From positions 1 to 37,271 of the forward strand of contig JAAWJJ010000037.1 of the NCBI GenBank assembly GCA_022796875.1: a DNA stretch of 37,271 bases, written 5' to 3'. A program made the position numbers and the translations under genes. The notes under the pieces were generated by a model. The model did not search any database. It was not told the DNA's origin and saw only the letters and a list, made by a program, of their open reading frames with translations. Below are positions 18,277 through 26,393 of this stretch, piece after piece; the stretch's first letter is position 1; each line of letters begins with the position of its first letter. The DNA comes from Eubacterium sp. Lineage in GTDB: Bacteria; Bacillota; Clostridia; Lachnospirales; Lachnospiraceae.

Positions 18277-19497
18277 ATGAAAGAATTGACGGAAATCCGT
18301 AAAGAGCTGGATATTGTGGACAGGCAGATCGTGGAGTTATATAAACAGCGAATGGAATTGTCTGACGAAGTGGCGGCTTATAAACAGCAAAGCGGAAAAC
18401 CTGTTTATGATAAAGAACGGGAAGAAGAAAAATTAAATACCGTAGTTTCACTGTTAGAAGAAGACGGATTACGGAAGAACGGATTAAATAAAGACGGATT
18501 ACGGCAGGACGCCTTAAACGGTAACAGTTTAAAACAGGGAATCCGGGAACTTTTTGAACAGATTATGTCGATCAGCCGCAAACGGCAGTACCAGATACTG
18601 AATTTGGCCCGGACGGATGTAACGGACCGCAGCCTTTGGGTAGAAAAACTGCCGGTCAGCGGGAGAAAGGTTGTATTTCAGGGGACAGACGGTGCTTATT
18701 CGCAAGTGGCAATGAAAGAATTTTTTCAGGACCGATGCGAAAGTTTTCATGTAAAAACGTGGCGCGACGCGATGGAAACGCTGGTAAACAACGAGGCGGA
18801 TTATGCCGTTTTGCCAATTGAAAATACGACGGCGGGCATTGTATCGGAAAATTATGACCTGATCGCGGAATATAACCATTTTATCGTCGGGGAACTGGTC
18901 ATCAAAGTCGATCACGCCCTGCTAGGAGTAAAAGGTGCTTCCTTAAACGATATCACTTCCGTGCTCAGCCATCCGCAGGCATTGGCACAGTGTTCCCGTT
19001 TTCTGGAACAAAACCGGAACTGGAAGAAAGTCAGTATGGAAAATACGGCCGTATCCGCCAGAAAAGTAAAAGAAGAAAATAAAAAGAGCCAGGCGGCGAT
19101 CGCCAACCGTCTGACCGCCGACATTTACGGACTTGATATCCTGGCGGAAAAAATTGTAAATGTGGATACGAACGAAACGCGTTTTATTATCGTTTCGGCA
19201 AAAGAAACCTATGTGGAAAACGGCGATAAGATTAGTATTTGTTTTGAATTGCCGCATGAAAGCGGCAGTTTGTACCATATTTTGTCACACTTTATTTTTA
19301 ATAACCTGAATATGACAAAAATTGAATCGAGGCCGATTCCGGGAAGAAACTGGGAATATCGGTTTTTTGCCGATTTTGACGGGAATTTGCAGGATTTTGC
19401 CGTGAAAAACGCGCTTACCGGTATCCGGAATGAAGCGAGGAATTTTAAACTTTTAGGAAACTATAAGCAGTATGAAAAAAGAAACGGCAGAGGATAG
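18277..19497 (+). CDS. pheA: Bifunctional chorismate mutase / prephenate dehydratase
   Basis: About 406 residues from the ATG at 18277 (AGAGGA upstream); the ATG at 18247 adds ten basic residues and is less likely. It converts chorismate to prephenate and then phenylpyruvate for phenylalanine. An AroQ helical mutase domain comes first (IRKELDIVDRQIVELYKQR). The dehydratase follows: FQGTDGAYSQVAM, VLPIENTTAGIV and NETRFIIV with the TRF motif. The C-terminal ACT domain has the ESRP feedback motif (KIESRPIPG). Unusually, five 5-residue repeats (18463-18537) are inserted in the mutase domain. The last codons lie inside a second repeat array that runs past the stop. Confidence 0.94.
   Translation: MKELTEIRKELDIVDRQIVELYKQRMELSDEVAAYKQQSGKPVYDKEREEEKLNTVVSLLEEDGLRKNGLNKDGLRQDALNGNSLKQGIRELFEQIMSISRKRQYQILNLARTDVTDRSLWVEKLPVSGRKVVFQGTDGAYSQVAMKEFFQDRCESFHVKTWRDAMETLVNNEADYAVLPIENTTAGIVSENYDLIAEYNHFIVGELVIKVDHALLGVKGASLNDITSVLSHPQALAQCSRFLEQNRNWKKVSMENTAVSARKVKEENKKSQAAIANRLTADIYGLDILAEKIVNVDTNETRFIIVSAKETYVENGDKISICFELPHESGSLYHILSHFIFNNLNMTKIESRPIPGRNWEYRFFADFDGNLQDFAVKNALTGIRNEARNFKLLGNYKQYEKRNGRG
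18463..18537 (+). repeat. Five-unit 15-base tandem repeat inside pheA
   Basis: In frame, the units read DGLRK, NGLNK, DGLRQ, DALNG and NSLKQ, each exactly 15 bases, with units 1 and 3 nearly identical in DNA. They sit between the second and third helices expected for an AroQ chorismate mutase and lengthen that segment. The register preserves the reading frame. Confidence 0.85.
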
Positions 19498-19616
19498 GAA
19501 AATAAGAAACCATAAAAAGAAGCGGCAGAGGAAAGAAAAATAAGAAACCGTAAAAAGTGCGGCAGGAGTTAGAAAAATAAGAAACAGCAGGAAAAGGGCG
19601 GCAGAGGTGAAAGATA
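19485..19616 (+). repeat. Tandem repeat of about 38 bases (3.5 copies) between pheA and the DUF815 gene
   Basis: The unit begins CGGCAG at 19485, 19523, 19560 and 19599 (spacings 38, 37 and 39) and contains AAAATAAGAAAC followed by an A-rich tail. The first copy overlaps the last codons and stop of pheA. The last, partial copy supplies the AGAGGTG ribosome binding site of the ATG at 19617. Sequence differs slightly between copies, so the array is not brand new. Confidence 0.8.
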
Positions 19617-20915
19617 ATGATAAAAAATATTCGGGAATTAGTATTGTACACGGATTTTGAATATGGTGATATTTTAAAAGATTTCACATGGATTATGGAA
19701 AACTTTGAGGATGCATCGGAACAAAAAACAGAGATAGAAGAACGGTTTTACGACGTCATGCACCGGTTGGTGGAGCTGGCTTCCAGTCATGGTTTTGAAG
19801 GGAACTTATGGCACAATTATCTGACGTTTCTGATGGCGAACAATGAAAACGCTTACAGTACGGCGTGTGAATGTAAAGGAGCAATAGAGGGCAGTATTAA
19901 TAAAATTGCCCGTTTGGATTTTGAAATATTACGGGCTCTGTTTTTGTATGATTTTTCAGGAATGGAACGGGCGCTTCCCTCTCCTTTATATGAAGTGATC
20001 TTCGCCTATCAGAATGTAGACGGGAACAGCAAAGTATTTAATAAAAGGATCCGTAACCGGATTTGCGCGTTATCCGTGAAACTGGCAAAAACATCGGATA
20101 CGGAAGAGTTTATGGATCTGGTGACACAGTTTTATAAAGACTTTGGAGTCGGCGAGATCGGATTACATAAAGCGTTCCGTGTGGAACATCAAAAAGACGG
20201 GGTAAAGATCCTGCCGATTACCAATATTGCGCATGTGCATTTGAATGATATCGTCGGTTATGAGATTCCGAAACAAAAGCTGATTGCGAACACGGAAGCG
20301 TTTGTCAACGGCAAAGAAGCCAATAACTGCCTGCTGTTCGGCGACGCCGGTACCGGAAAGTCTTCGAGCATCAAAGCGATTGCCAATCAGTATTATGACC
20401 GGGGATTGAGGCTGATTGAGATTTATAAGCATCAGTTCCAGGATTTATCCGAAGTGATTGCGCAGATTAAAAACCGGAATTACAAATTTATCATTTATAT
20501 GGACGACCTGTCCTTTGAAGAATTTGAGATTGAATATAAATATTTGAAAGCCGTAATTGAAGGCGGTTTGGAGAAAAAGCCGGATAACGTGCTTATTTAC
20601 GCCACTTCCAACCGCAGGCATCTGGTACGGGAGAAATTCAGCGACAAAGAGGAGCGGCGGGACGATCTGCATGCCTCGGATACGGTACAGGAGAAGCTCT
20701 CGCTGGTGGCACGGTTCGGGGTGACGATCTTTTTCTGTGCGCCGGATAAAAAAGAATTTCAGAATATTGTAAAGGTGCTGGCAAAAAAACACGGGATTCA
20801 AATGCAAGAAAGCAAACTGCTGTTAGAAGCAAACAAATGGGAATTAAGCCACGGCGGGTTGTCCGGCAGGACGGCGCAGCAGTTTATCAATTACCTGCTG
20901 GGGACAACAGAGTAG
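19617..20915 (+). CDS. DUF815 AAA-type ATPase
   Basis: 432 residues from an ATG with AGAGGTG upstream. The C-terminal half is a P-loop ATPase: Walker A FGDAGTGKSSS (about 239-249) and Walker B FIIYMDDLSFEEF, with an ATSNRRHLV sensor-like segment and a C-terminal helical lid. This arrangement matches the DUF815 family, common in Clostridia and Proteobacteria and without a settled function. The N-terminal ~190 residues are helical with no recognised domain. No membrane segment. The gene follows pheA across a repeat array and probably shares its transcript. The DnaA/Holliday-junction-like ATPase fold does not by itself reveal a substrate. Confidence 0.85.
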   Translation: MIKNIRELVLYTDFEYGDILKDFTWIMENFEDASEQKTEIEERFYDVMHRLVELASSHGFEGNLWHNYLTFLMANNENAYSTACECKGAIEGSINKIARLDFEILRALFLYDFSGMERALPSPLYEVIFAYQNVDGNSKVFNKRIRNRICALSVKLAKTSDTEEFMDLVTQFYKDFGVGEIGLHKAFRVEHQKDGVKILPITNIAHVHLNDIVGYEIPKQKLIANTEAFVNGKEANNCLLFGDAGTGKSSSIKAIANQYYDRGLRLIEIYKHQFQDLSEVIAQIKNRNYKFIIYMDDLSFEEFEIEYKYLKAVIEGGLEKKPDNVLIYATSNRRHLVREKFSDKEERRDDLHASDTVQEKLSLVARFGVTIFFCAPDKKEFQNIVKVLAKKHGIQMQESKLLLEANKWELSHGGLSGRTAQQFINYLLGTTE

Positions 20916-21018
20916 TCTGGCCCAACAGGAAAAACGGCAGTCGGAGCTTACAGTTTGCAGGAAAGAAGCAGCAGTTGGAACAGTCAAAAATTTCAGTTTG
21001 TAAAAAGGAAGAGAGCGG

Positions 21019-21846
21019 ATGGAAAAGAAAAAAGAAATAAGCAGGAAGATGCTGTTTTTAGATTTGGACGGTACTTTATTAAACGATCAAAAAGAGGTTA
21101 CGGAAGGAAATTTTCGGGCGATCGAACGGGCGGTCGATGCCGGGCATATCGTGACGATTACGACCGGCAGGCCGTTAGCCAGCAGTATAGAAATTGCCAG
21201 AAACCTGGGATTGGTGAAAGCCGGGTGTTATTTGATCTGTTTTAACGGGGCGTTGATTTATGACTTGGAAAAGAGAAGCATCCTGTCGGAAGAAACGCTG
21301 GATGTGCAGTTGGTGGAAATTTTATTTGAAGAAGCGCAAAACGCGGGCATCCATATCCATACTTATTCCCATGAAAAAATACTGGCCCGCGGCGTTACGC
21401 CGGAACTGCTGCATTATCAGAAGCTGACAGGAATGGAAGCTGAATTTGACACAGAATACCCAAAGGGGATTAACCCTCCGAATAAAGTGCTGCTCTGTGA
21501 ATTGGATTCCACGCAAAGGCTGGAAAAATTTCAGGCGGATCACCGTTATCTGGAAAAGGGACGCTGCCAGAGCGCTTTTTCCTGTGAGGAATACCTGGAG
21601 TACAATCCGGTTTCCTCTTCCAAAGGAGCGGCGATCAGGAAAATGGCCAAACTGGCCGGCATCGACAGGAAAGATACGATTGCAGTAGGAGATGAAAGAA
21701 ATGATCTTTCCATGATTCAGGCGGCCGGTATCGGAGTGGCCATGAAAAATGGGCAGCCTCAGGTAAAAGAGGCTGCCGATTATATTACGGAACATGACAA
21801 TAATGAGGATGCGATTGAAGAGGTGATTGATAAGTTCTGTTTTTAA
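21019..21846 (+). CDS. Cof-type HAD-superfamily phosphatase
   Basis: 275 residues, typical for the Cof/IIB subfamily. Catalytic motifs are MLFLDLDGTLL (DxDGT nucleophile), TTGRP (motif II), SSKGAAIRKMA (motif III Lys) and GDERNDLSMI (motif IV). The large C2 cap lies between motifs II and III. Enzymes of this type dephosphorylate sugar phosphates, FMN or other small phosphoesters; the substrate here cannot be read from sequence. AGGAAGAG precedes the ATG. It follows the DUF815 gene by 103 bases with no clear terminator. Its stop overlaps the end of the convergent PHP gene by 4 bases. Confidence 0.92.
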   Translation: MEKKKEISRKMLFLDLDGTLLNDQKEVTEGNFRAIERAVDAGHIVTITTGRPLASSIEIARNLGLVKAGCYLICFNGALIYDLEKRSILSEETLDVQLVEILFEEAQNAGIHIHTYSHEKILARGVTPELLHYQKLTGMEAEFDTEYPKGINPPNKVLLCELDSTQRLEKFQADHRYLEKGRCQSAFSCEEYLEYNPVSSSKGAAIRKMAKLAGIDRKDTIAVGDERNDLSMIQAAGIGVAMKNGQPQVKEAADYITEHDNNEDAIEEVIDKFCF

Positions 21847-22685
21847 ATGAGTTTTTTTAATTCTGTCAGTAATTCGTAAGGAATTTCCATGTTGCCATAA
21901 CCGCAACCTAAAGAGATCTGCGGTTTATTGCTGCCGTGGAAATCACTGCCCCCGGAAAGCGCCAGATGTTCTTCTTTGGCGATTTTCCGGAAAAATTTTT
22001 CCTCTTCCAAAGAATTGGAAGAATAAATTGCTTCGATACCGTCCAGTCCGGCGGTTTTCCATTCGCGCAATAATTTTCTTAAACTGTGCTCCGGATAGTG
22101 ATATAGTACCGGGTGTGCCAGAATAGCGATTCCGCCGGCATTTTTGATGAGCCGGACGGCGTCGCAGGTATGCATTTTCTCCCGGTCTACGTAACAGCGG
22201 CAGCCGTCGCCAAGGTAGACGGAAAAAACTTCTTTCATATCTTTAACAAATCCATGATGGACGAGATAACGAGCGAAATGAGCCCTTGTCATAACGCAGT
22301 CCCCGAAAAAGCTTTTAATTTTTTTCTCTGTAATATCAAAACCCTCTTTTTGCAGGAGCGTGATCATTTTTCGGTTGCGGTCATCACGGGAACGCACAAA
22401 ATTGTCCAGCGCCTCCAGCAGCATTTTGTTACCGGCATCAATATAAAGACCGATAACATGCAGTTCTTTTCCCTGATAATCAGTAGACAATTCAATACCC
22501 GGCACAAACTCAACGCCGGCATTTACAGCAGCCTCTGAGGCTTCGGCAATCCCGCTTACAGAATCATGGTCTGTGAGGGCAATTGCCGAAAGCCGGCTTT
22601 TTTTTGCAAGCGAAATTAACTCTGACGGTGATAATGTACCGTCGGATGCGGTAGAATGAGTATGTAAATCAATTCCGAATTTCAT
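21843..22685 (-). CDS. PHP-domain phosphoesterase (YciV/RNase AM-like)
   Basis: 280 residues from the ATG at 22685, which has AAAGGAG upstream on the minus strand; the ATG at 22742 lacks a site. Metal-binding motifs are GIDLHTHSTASDGT, ALTDHDSVSG, a central Glu (VPGIELS), AILAHPVLY and GSDFHGSNKP. The order and spacing match stand-alone PHP enzymes that hydrolyse 3',5'-bisphosphonucleotides or trim RNA 5' ends. The insert (ITEKKIKSFFGDC, TRAHFARYLV) is typical of that subfamily. The exact substrate is inferred. It converges on the HAD gene with no terminator seen. Confidence 0.9.
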   Translation of the reverse strand: MKFGIDLHTHSTASDGTLSPSELISLAKKSRLSAIALTDHDSVSGIAEASEAAVNAGVEFVPGIELSTDYQGKELHVIGLYIDAGNKMLLEALDNFVRSRDDRNRKMITLLQKEGFDITEKKIKSFFGDCVMTRAHFARYLVHHGFVKDMKEVFSVYLGDGCRCYVDREKMHTCDAVRLIKNAGGIAILAHPVLYHYPEHSLRKLLREWKTAGLDGIEAIYSSNSLEEEKFFRKIAKEEHLALSGGSDFHGSNKPQISLGCGYGNMEIPYELLTELKKLI

Positions 22686-22742
22686 AATAACTCCTTTCCG
22701 GATGTACGGTATCTTTCTGTTCGGTGTGAAAATGCTGCACAC

Positions 22743-22960
22743 TGGTTTAGTTTAACATAAAACGAAAAAAAATGCAGAAAATTTTGCTGGTAAAAATTAC
22801 AAAAATTCCAAATAAACCCAGAATAATATTTAAAAAATGTATAAAAATAATGAATGATATATAATAAAAAATGTATAAATTATAAAATATTAAGAAATTT
22901 TTTGTCAAAAAAAGATGTCAAGCTGTAAAAATGTAGAAATAAAGTCAATATTATTATTCC
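22743..22960. other. AT-rich intergenic stretch
   Basis: Part of a 393-base gap (22686-23078) between two divergent genes. It is strongly AT-rich, with runs of A and two copies of the 14-mer AAAAAATGTATAAA at 22832 and 22866, 34 bases apart. No ORF, tRNA or terminator is apparent. It probably holds both divergent promoters, but I cannot assign -35/-10 pairs with confidence; TATACT at 22986-22991 is the best -10 candidate for the gene to the right. Confidence 0.45.
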
Positions 22961-23078
22961 TATTTATGCTATCGGAAAATGGGTGTATACTAAATATACA
23001 GTTAACGGATAGTGATGAAACAGGGAAAACATTTCAGGTTCCCGGTTTCGGACATAACGACAGAAAGGAGATGCAATT

Positions 23079-24449
23079 ATGTTCAAAAAATTTACAAATG
23101 GCTGTGTGAAGCTGGTACAGAGGTTTTTGCCGGACGCTTTTGTTTTCTGTATCATATTAACGATCATCGTATTTATTGTAGCCATCCCGGTAACGGGTAT
23201 GAATCCGATCGAAGTGGCGACGGCGTGGGGGGACGGCGTATGGAATCTTTTGGCGTTTTCAATGCAGATGGCGTTGGTACTGGTATTGGGAAGCGCGCTC
23301 GCCAATGCGCCTGCCATAAAAAATATTATTGTGAAACTTGCAGGCGTGCCGAAAAAGCCGGCGGCAGCAATTGCTTTTGTTACTGTAATTTCAGCGATCT
23401 GCTGTTTTATTAACTGGGGATTCGGCCTGATTATCGGAGCGCTTCTTGCGAAAGAGGTGGCAAAAAAACTGAAAGGGGTAGACTATCGTTTGATCATTGC
23501 AGCGGCTTATTCCGGATTTGTGATCTGGCATTCCGGTATTTCCGGTTCCATTCCGCTGGGTATGACGGCGCTGGCAGAAGACGGTGCGATAGCAAATACC
23601 GGCGGGGCTGTGACGGAAATTGTTCCGACTTCCCACACGATATTTTCAGCCTGGAATTTGATTATGGTGGCGGCGGTTGTCGTTGTGATTGCAATTGTAA
23701 ATGCAAAAATGCATCCAAATCCGAAAGATGTTATATCGATTGATCCGAAACTTCTGGAAGAGGAAAAAACAGAGATTCCAAAGGCAGTGACGCCGGCGGA
23801 GAAGCTGGAGAACAGTATGGTTCTGTCTTATATTGTTGTAGTCCTTGGAGTCGTTTTCCTGATTTATTATTTTATAAATGCAGGCTCTGTCCTGAATGCA
23901 CTGTCTTTAAATATTGTAAACCTTATCTTTCTGGTTCTGGGTATTGCATTCCATAAGACGCCGATCGGTTATGTTCGCGCCATTATGTCATCGGCAGAGA
24001 GCGCGGGCGGAATTATTTTGCAGTTCCCGTTCTATGCAGGAATCCAGGGTATGATGGTAACGACAGGACCGACCGGCATTTCACTTGCGGGGGCGATCAG
24101 CAATGCGTTCGTAAGTATTTCAACGACGCGGACATTCCCGGTACTGTGCTATCTGGCAGCCGGAATCGTAAACTTCTTCGTACCGTCCGGCGGCGGGCAA
24201 TGGGCAGTTCAGGGACCGATCATGATGCCGGCCGGACTTCAGCTCGGCGTCAGCCCGGCAGTCACTGCTATGGGTATTGCCTGGGGAGATGCGTGGACGA
24301 ATATGCTGCAGCCGTTCTGGGCATTGCCGGCGCTCGGTATCGCAGGACTGGGGGCAAGGGATATTATGGGATATTGCGCGATTATTTTGATTGTATCCGG
24401 TATTATCACTACGCTCGGGTTCCTGTTTCTTGTACCGTTGTTGGCATAG
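23079..24449 (+). CDS. AtoE-like short-chain fatty acid transporter (TIGR00366-type)
   Basis: 456 residues with about ten to twelve hydrophobic helices. The N-terminus RFLPDAFVFCIILTIIVF and AFSMQMALVLVLGSALANAP, then INWGFGLIIGALLAKEV and VPSGGGQWAVQGPIMMPA, are family signatures. The family includes E. coli AtoE, proposed to take up short-chain fatty acids such as butyrate. AAAGGAG is 9 bases before the ATG. It is followed after 26 bases by a small membrane-protein gene, possibly co-transcribed. Together with the acetate transporter at 2 kb it suggests active handling of fermentation acids; the direction of transport is unknown. Confidence 0.87.
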   Translation: MFKKFTNGCVKLVQRFLPDAFVFCIILTIIVFIVAIPVTGMNPIEVATAWGDGVWNLLAFSMQMALVLVLGSALANAPAIKNIIVKLAGVPKKPAAAIAFVTVISAICCFINWGFGLIIGALLAKEVAKKLKGVDYRLIIAAAYSGFVIWHSGISGSIPLGMTALAEDGAIANTGGAVTEIVPTSHTIFSAWNLIMVAAVVVVIAIVNAKMHPNPKDVISIDPKLLEEEKTEIPKAVTPAEKLENSMVLSYIVVVLGVVFLIYYFINAGSVLNALSLNIVNLIFLVLGIAFHKTPIGYVRAIMSSAESAGGIILQFPFYAGIQGMMVTTGPTGISLAGAISNAFVSISTTRTFPVLCYLAAGIVNFFVPSGGGQWAVQGPIMMPAGLQLGVSPAVTAMGIAWGDAWTNMLQPFWALPALGIAGLGARDIMGYCAIILIVSGIITTLGFLFLVPLLA

Positions 24450-24475
24450 CCATGCATGTTTGAGAGGTAAGTATT

Positions 24476-24985
24476 ATGAAAAATGTAACCATCATCAGCC
24501 ATTTAACTCCGGAAGAATGGAAGAAGTCCTGGCAGGATAAGGTGGTGGAAGATACCAGGGAAAACATGCGTGCCTGTCAGCAGAAAACCTGTTTCTGGGG
24601 ACATTTTAGCGGCAATCATGATTTCACGATCTGCCACCATAAAGAATTTGAAATGAAAGGAATGAGCCTTGGAATGTATTTTAACGGTCACCTGGAAAAA
24701 GACAAAAAAGGCTGCCGTATTACAGGAAAATTTGGAAAGAAACTTTCCGCCAACATTTTTCTGGCTATGGGATTGGTGTTATGTATTGTTGCGATGTTTG
24801 GCGCTGCGGTCAGAGGGGATCACGAAGTTTCTATTGTTTCCTCTATACTGTTTTTGATTTTTCTGCTTTGCTACCTGATCAAACCGCGGAAAGGACAGCA
24901 GAGGCTTTTGGAACATATGGAAAAGATTTCTTTTGACAACTCGTTTCATAAAAAAAGACCGGCAAAAAAGCCAGGGAAAATATAG
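24476..24985 (+). CDS. Unrecognised 169-residue protein with two membrane helices and a Cys/His-rich N-terminus
   Basis: GAGAGGTAA precedes the ATG. The N-terminal ~85 residues are polar and hold a cluster of Cys and His (CQQKTC, then WGH, GNH, CHH within about 25 residues) that could bind a metal. Two hydrophobic helices follow (about 97-114 and 118-137). A strongly basic C-terminal tail ends KKRPAKKPGKI. I do not recognise the family. Its position 26 bases after the fatty acid transporter and before a terminator suggests a shared transcript, but no functional link is shown. Confidence 0.7.
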   Translation: MKNVTIISHLTPEEWKKSWQDKVVEDTRENMRACQQKTCFWGHFSGNHDFTICHHKEFEMKGMSLGMYFNGHLEKDKKGCRITGKFGKKLSANIFLAMGLVLCIVAMFGAAVRGDHEVSIVSSILFLIFLLCYLIKPRKGQQRLLEHMEKISFDNSFHKKRPAKKPGKI

Positions 24986-24996
24986 TTCTCTACAGT

Positions 24997-25030
24997 GGGA
25001 AACAGATACGAGTGAAGCCGTCTGTTTCCC
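24997..25030 (+). terminator. Hairpin terminator after the small membrane-protein gene
   Basis: A perfect 10-bp stem (GGGAAACAGA at 24997-25006, TCTGTTTCCC at 25021-25030), followed by ATGTTTGTT, a weak T tract. It separates the transporter unit from the ATPase pair. Confidence 0.6.
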
Positions 25031-25076
25031 ATGTTTGTTATAATAGTATATTTTCGGTAAATAGCTGTCATAATCA

Positions 25077-25105
25077 TTGACTTTTGACGCCGGAAAGAGT
25101 TATAT
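25077..25105 (+). promoter_or_regulatory. Probable sigma-A promoter of the ATPase-DUF4276 pair
   Basis: TTGACT (25077-25082) and TTATAT (25100-25105) with a 17-base spacer, about 45 bases before the ATPase start. This suggests the pair has its own transcription unit after the hairpin at 24997-25030. Confidence 0.5.
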
Positions 25106-25152
25106 GTTAAGATAGTAAGGAAAAGAAACTTAAAAAATCAGGAGATATGGCG

Positions 25153-26376
25153 ATGGGAAAGATTCTTGGAATAGCAATACAAAATTATGGGACATTGAAA
25201 AACGTCAAAATGGGAAAACTATTCAGTGATCAGAGGGGAAATGAACTGGATAATATGGTAGCGATTATCGGGCCGAGCGGAAATGGGAAAAGCACGCTGG
25301 CAGATGCATTTGGATTTCTTTCGGATTGTATCGCTATGGATGTGGAAAGCGCTTGTGATGCAAATAACAGAGGCGGGTTTGATCAATTGATTTCACAGGG
25401 GAATGACGAGCGGATTCATTTTGAAATTTACTATAAAGAGAATAATAGTTCCAGACCGATCACGTATGAACTTACCATTGGTAAAGATAAAACGGACAGG
25501 CCCTGTGTAATGGAAGAACGTCTAAGACAAAGGAGGCCGAACCAGAAACGGGGATGGCCATTGTCCTTTTTACAGTTGGTGGACGGAAAAGGCTACGCAT
25601 TTGAAGGAAGCGACGGCGGACAGGATGAAGACGGAATGGATGACGGTAAAAAAGTACTGGTAGAACTTTCGGATACAAGGAAATTAGGAATCGTTACTCT
25701 GGGAGCAATGAAACAGTATTCCAGAATAGAACAATTTCTGTCTTTTTTACGAAGCTGGTATTTGTGCTATTTTTCACCTGATGCGGCACGGCAGGTCCAA
25801 TCCTCAGCACCTGCGCAGTATTTGAACCGTACAGGAAGTAATATAAATAATGTTGCCCAGTTTATGTACAGAGAGAATCCGCATGGTTTTAAAAAAATAT
25901 TGGAAACCATACAGTCCAAAATTCCGAATATTACCAGGATTGAACCGATGAAACTTAAAAACGGACAAATGGTATTGGAGTTCTGGCAAAAAGGATTTGA
26001 GGAACCTTTTTTTTCTCAGCGTATGTCAGACGGAACTTTGAAATTATTTGCTTACTATCTTCTGCTTCATGAAAAAAGTCCTCGCCAGTTAGTTTTCGTG
26101 GAAGAACCGGAAAACGGACTGTATCATCAATATCTTGCTAATCTGGCACTCGAGATGAAAAAAAATGTCGGCATGGGATATTCCAGACAGTTGTTTGTGA
26201 CAACGCACAGCCCGTTTTTTGTAAATGCGCTGTCACCGGAACAGGTTTGGGTATTGGAAAAGGATAGTGATGGTTTTTCAACAGTGAAACAGGCTTCTGC
26301 CTATGACTTTGTAAGCAGTTTAGTAGAGGAAGGTGCAACAATTGGAGATTTGTGGTATAGCCAGTATTTTGGATAG
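25153..26376 (+). CDS. ABC/SMC-type AAA ATPase, first gene of an ATPase-DUF4276 pair
   Basis: 407 residues from ATG 25153, which sits 8 bases after CAGGAG; ATG 25147 is only 2 bases away and less likely. It has a split ABC-type ATPase core like OLD/RecF proteins: Walker A GPSGNGKST (about 40-48), an ABC-signature-like QRMSDGTLK (about 288), Walker B LVFVEEPENG (about 313) and the H-switch TTHSPFF (about 350). No zinc hook or long coiled coil is present. ATPases of this kind act as sensors in OLD, PARIS-, AbiL- or RloA-like defence systems, paired with a nuclease-type partner. Here the partner follows 17 bases later. The defence role is inference. Confidence 0.8.
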   Translation: MGKILGIAIQNYGTLKNVKMGKLFSDQRGNELDNMVAIIGPSGNGKSTLADAFGFLSDCIAMDVESACDANNRGGFDQLISQGNDERIHFEIYYKENNSSRPITYELTIGKDKTDRPCVMEERLRQRRPNQKRGWPLSFLQLVDGKGYAFEGSDGGQDEDGMDDGKKVLVELSDTRKLGIVTLGAMKQYSRIEQFLSFLRSWYLCYFSPDAARQVQSSAPAQYLNRTGSNINNVAQFMYRENPHGFKKILETIQSKIPNITRIEPMKLKNGQMVLEFWQKGFEEPFFSQRMSDGTLKLFAYYLLLHEKSPRQLVFVEEPENGLYHQYLANLALEMKKNVGMGYSRQLFVTTHSPFFVNALSPEQVWVLEKDSDGFSTVKQASAYDFVSSLVEEGATIGDLWYSQYFG

Positions 26377-26393
26377 CAGGAGAGAAAAATAAA

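Noticed and set aside
19485..19616. Possible CRISPR or phage-repeat array after pheA
   Set aside because: The 37-39 base units are contiguous and divergent with no spacers; it is a simple tandem repeat.
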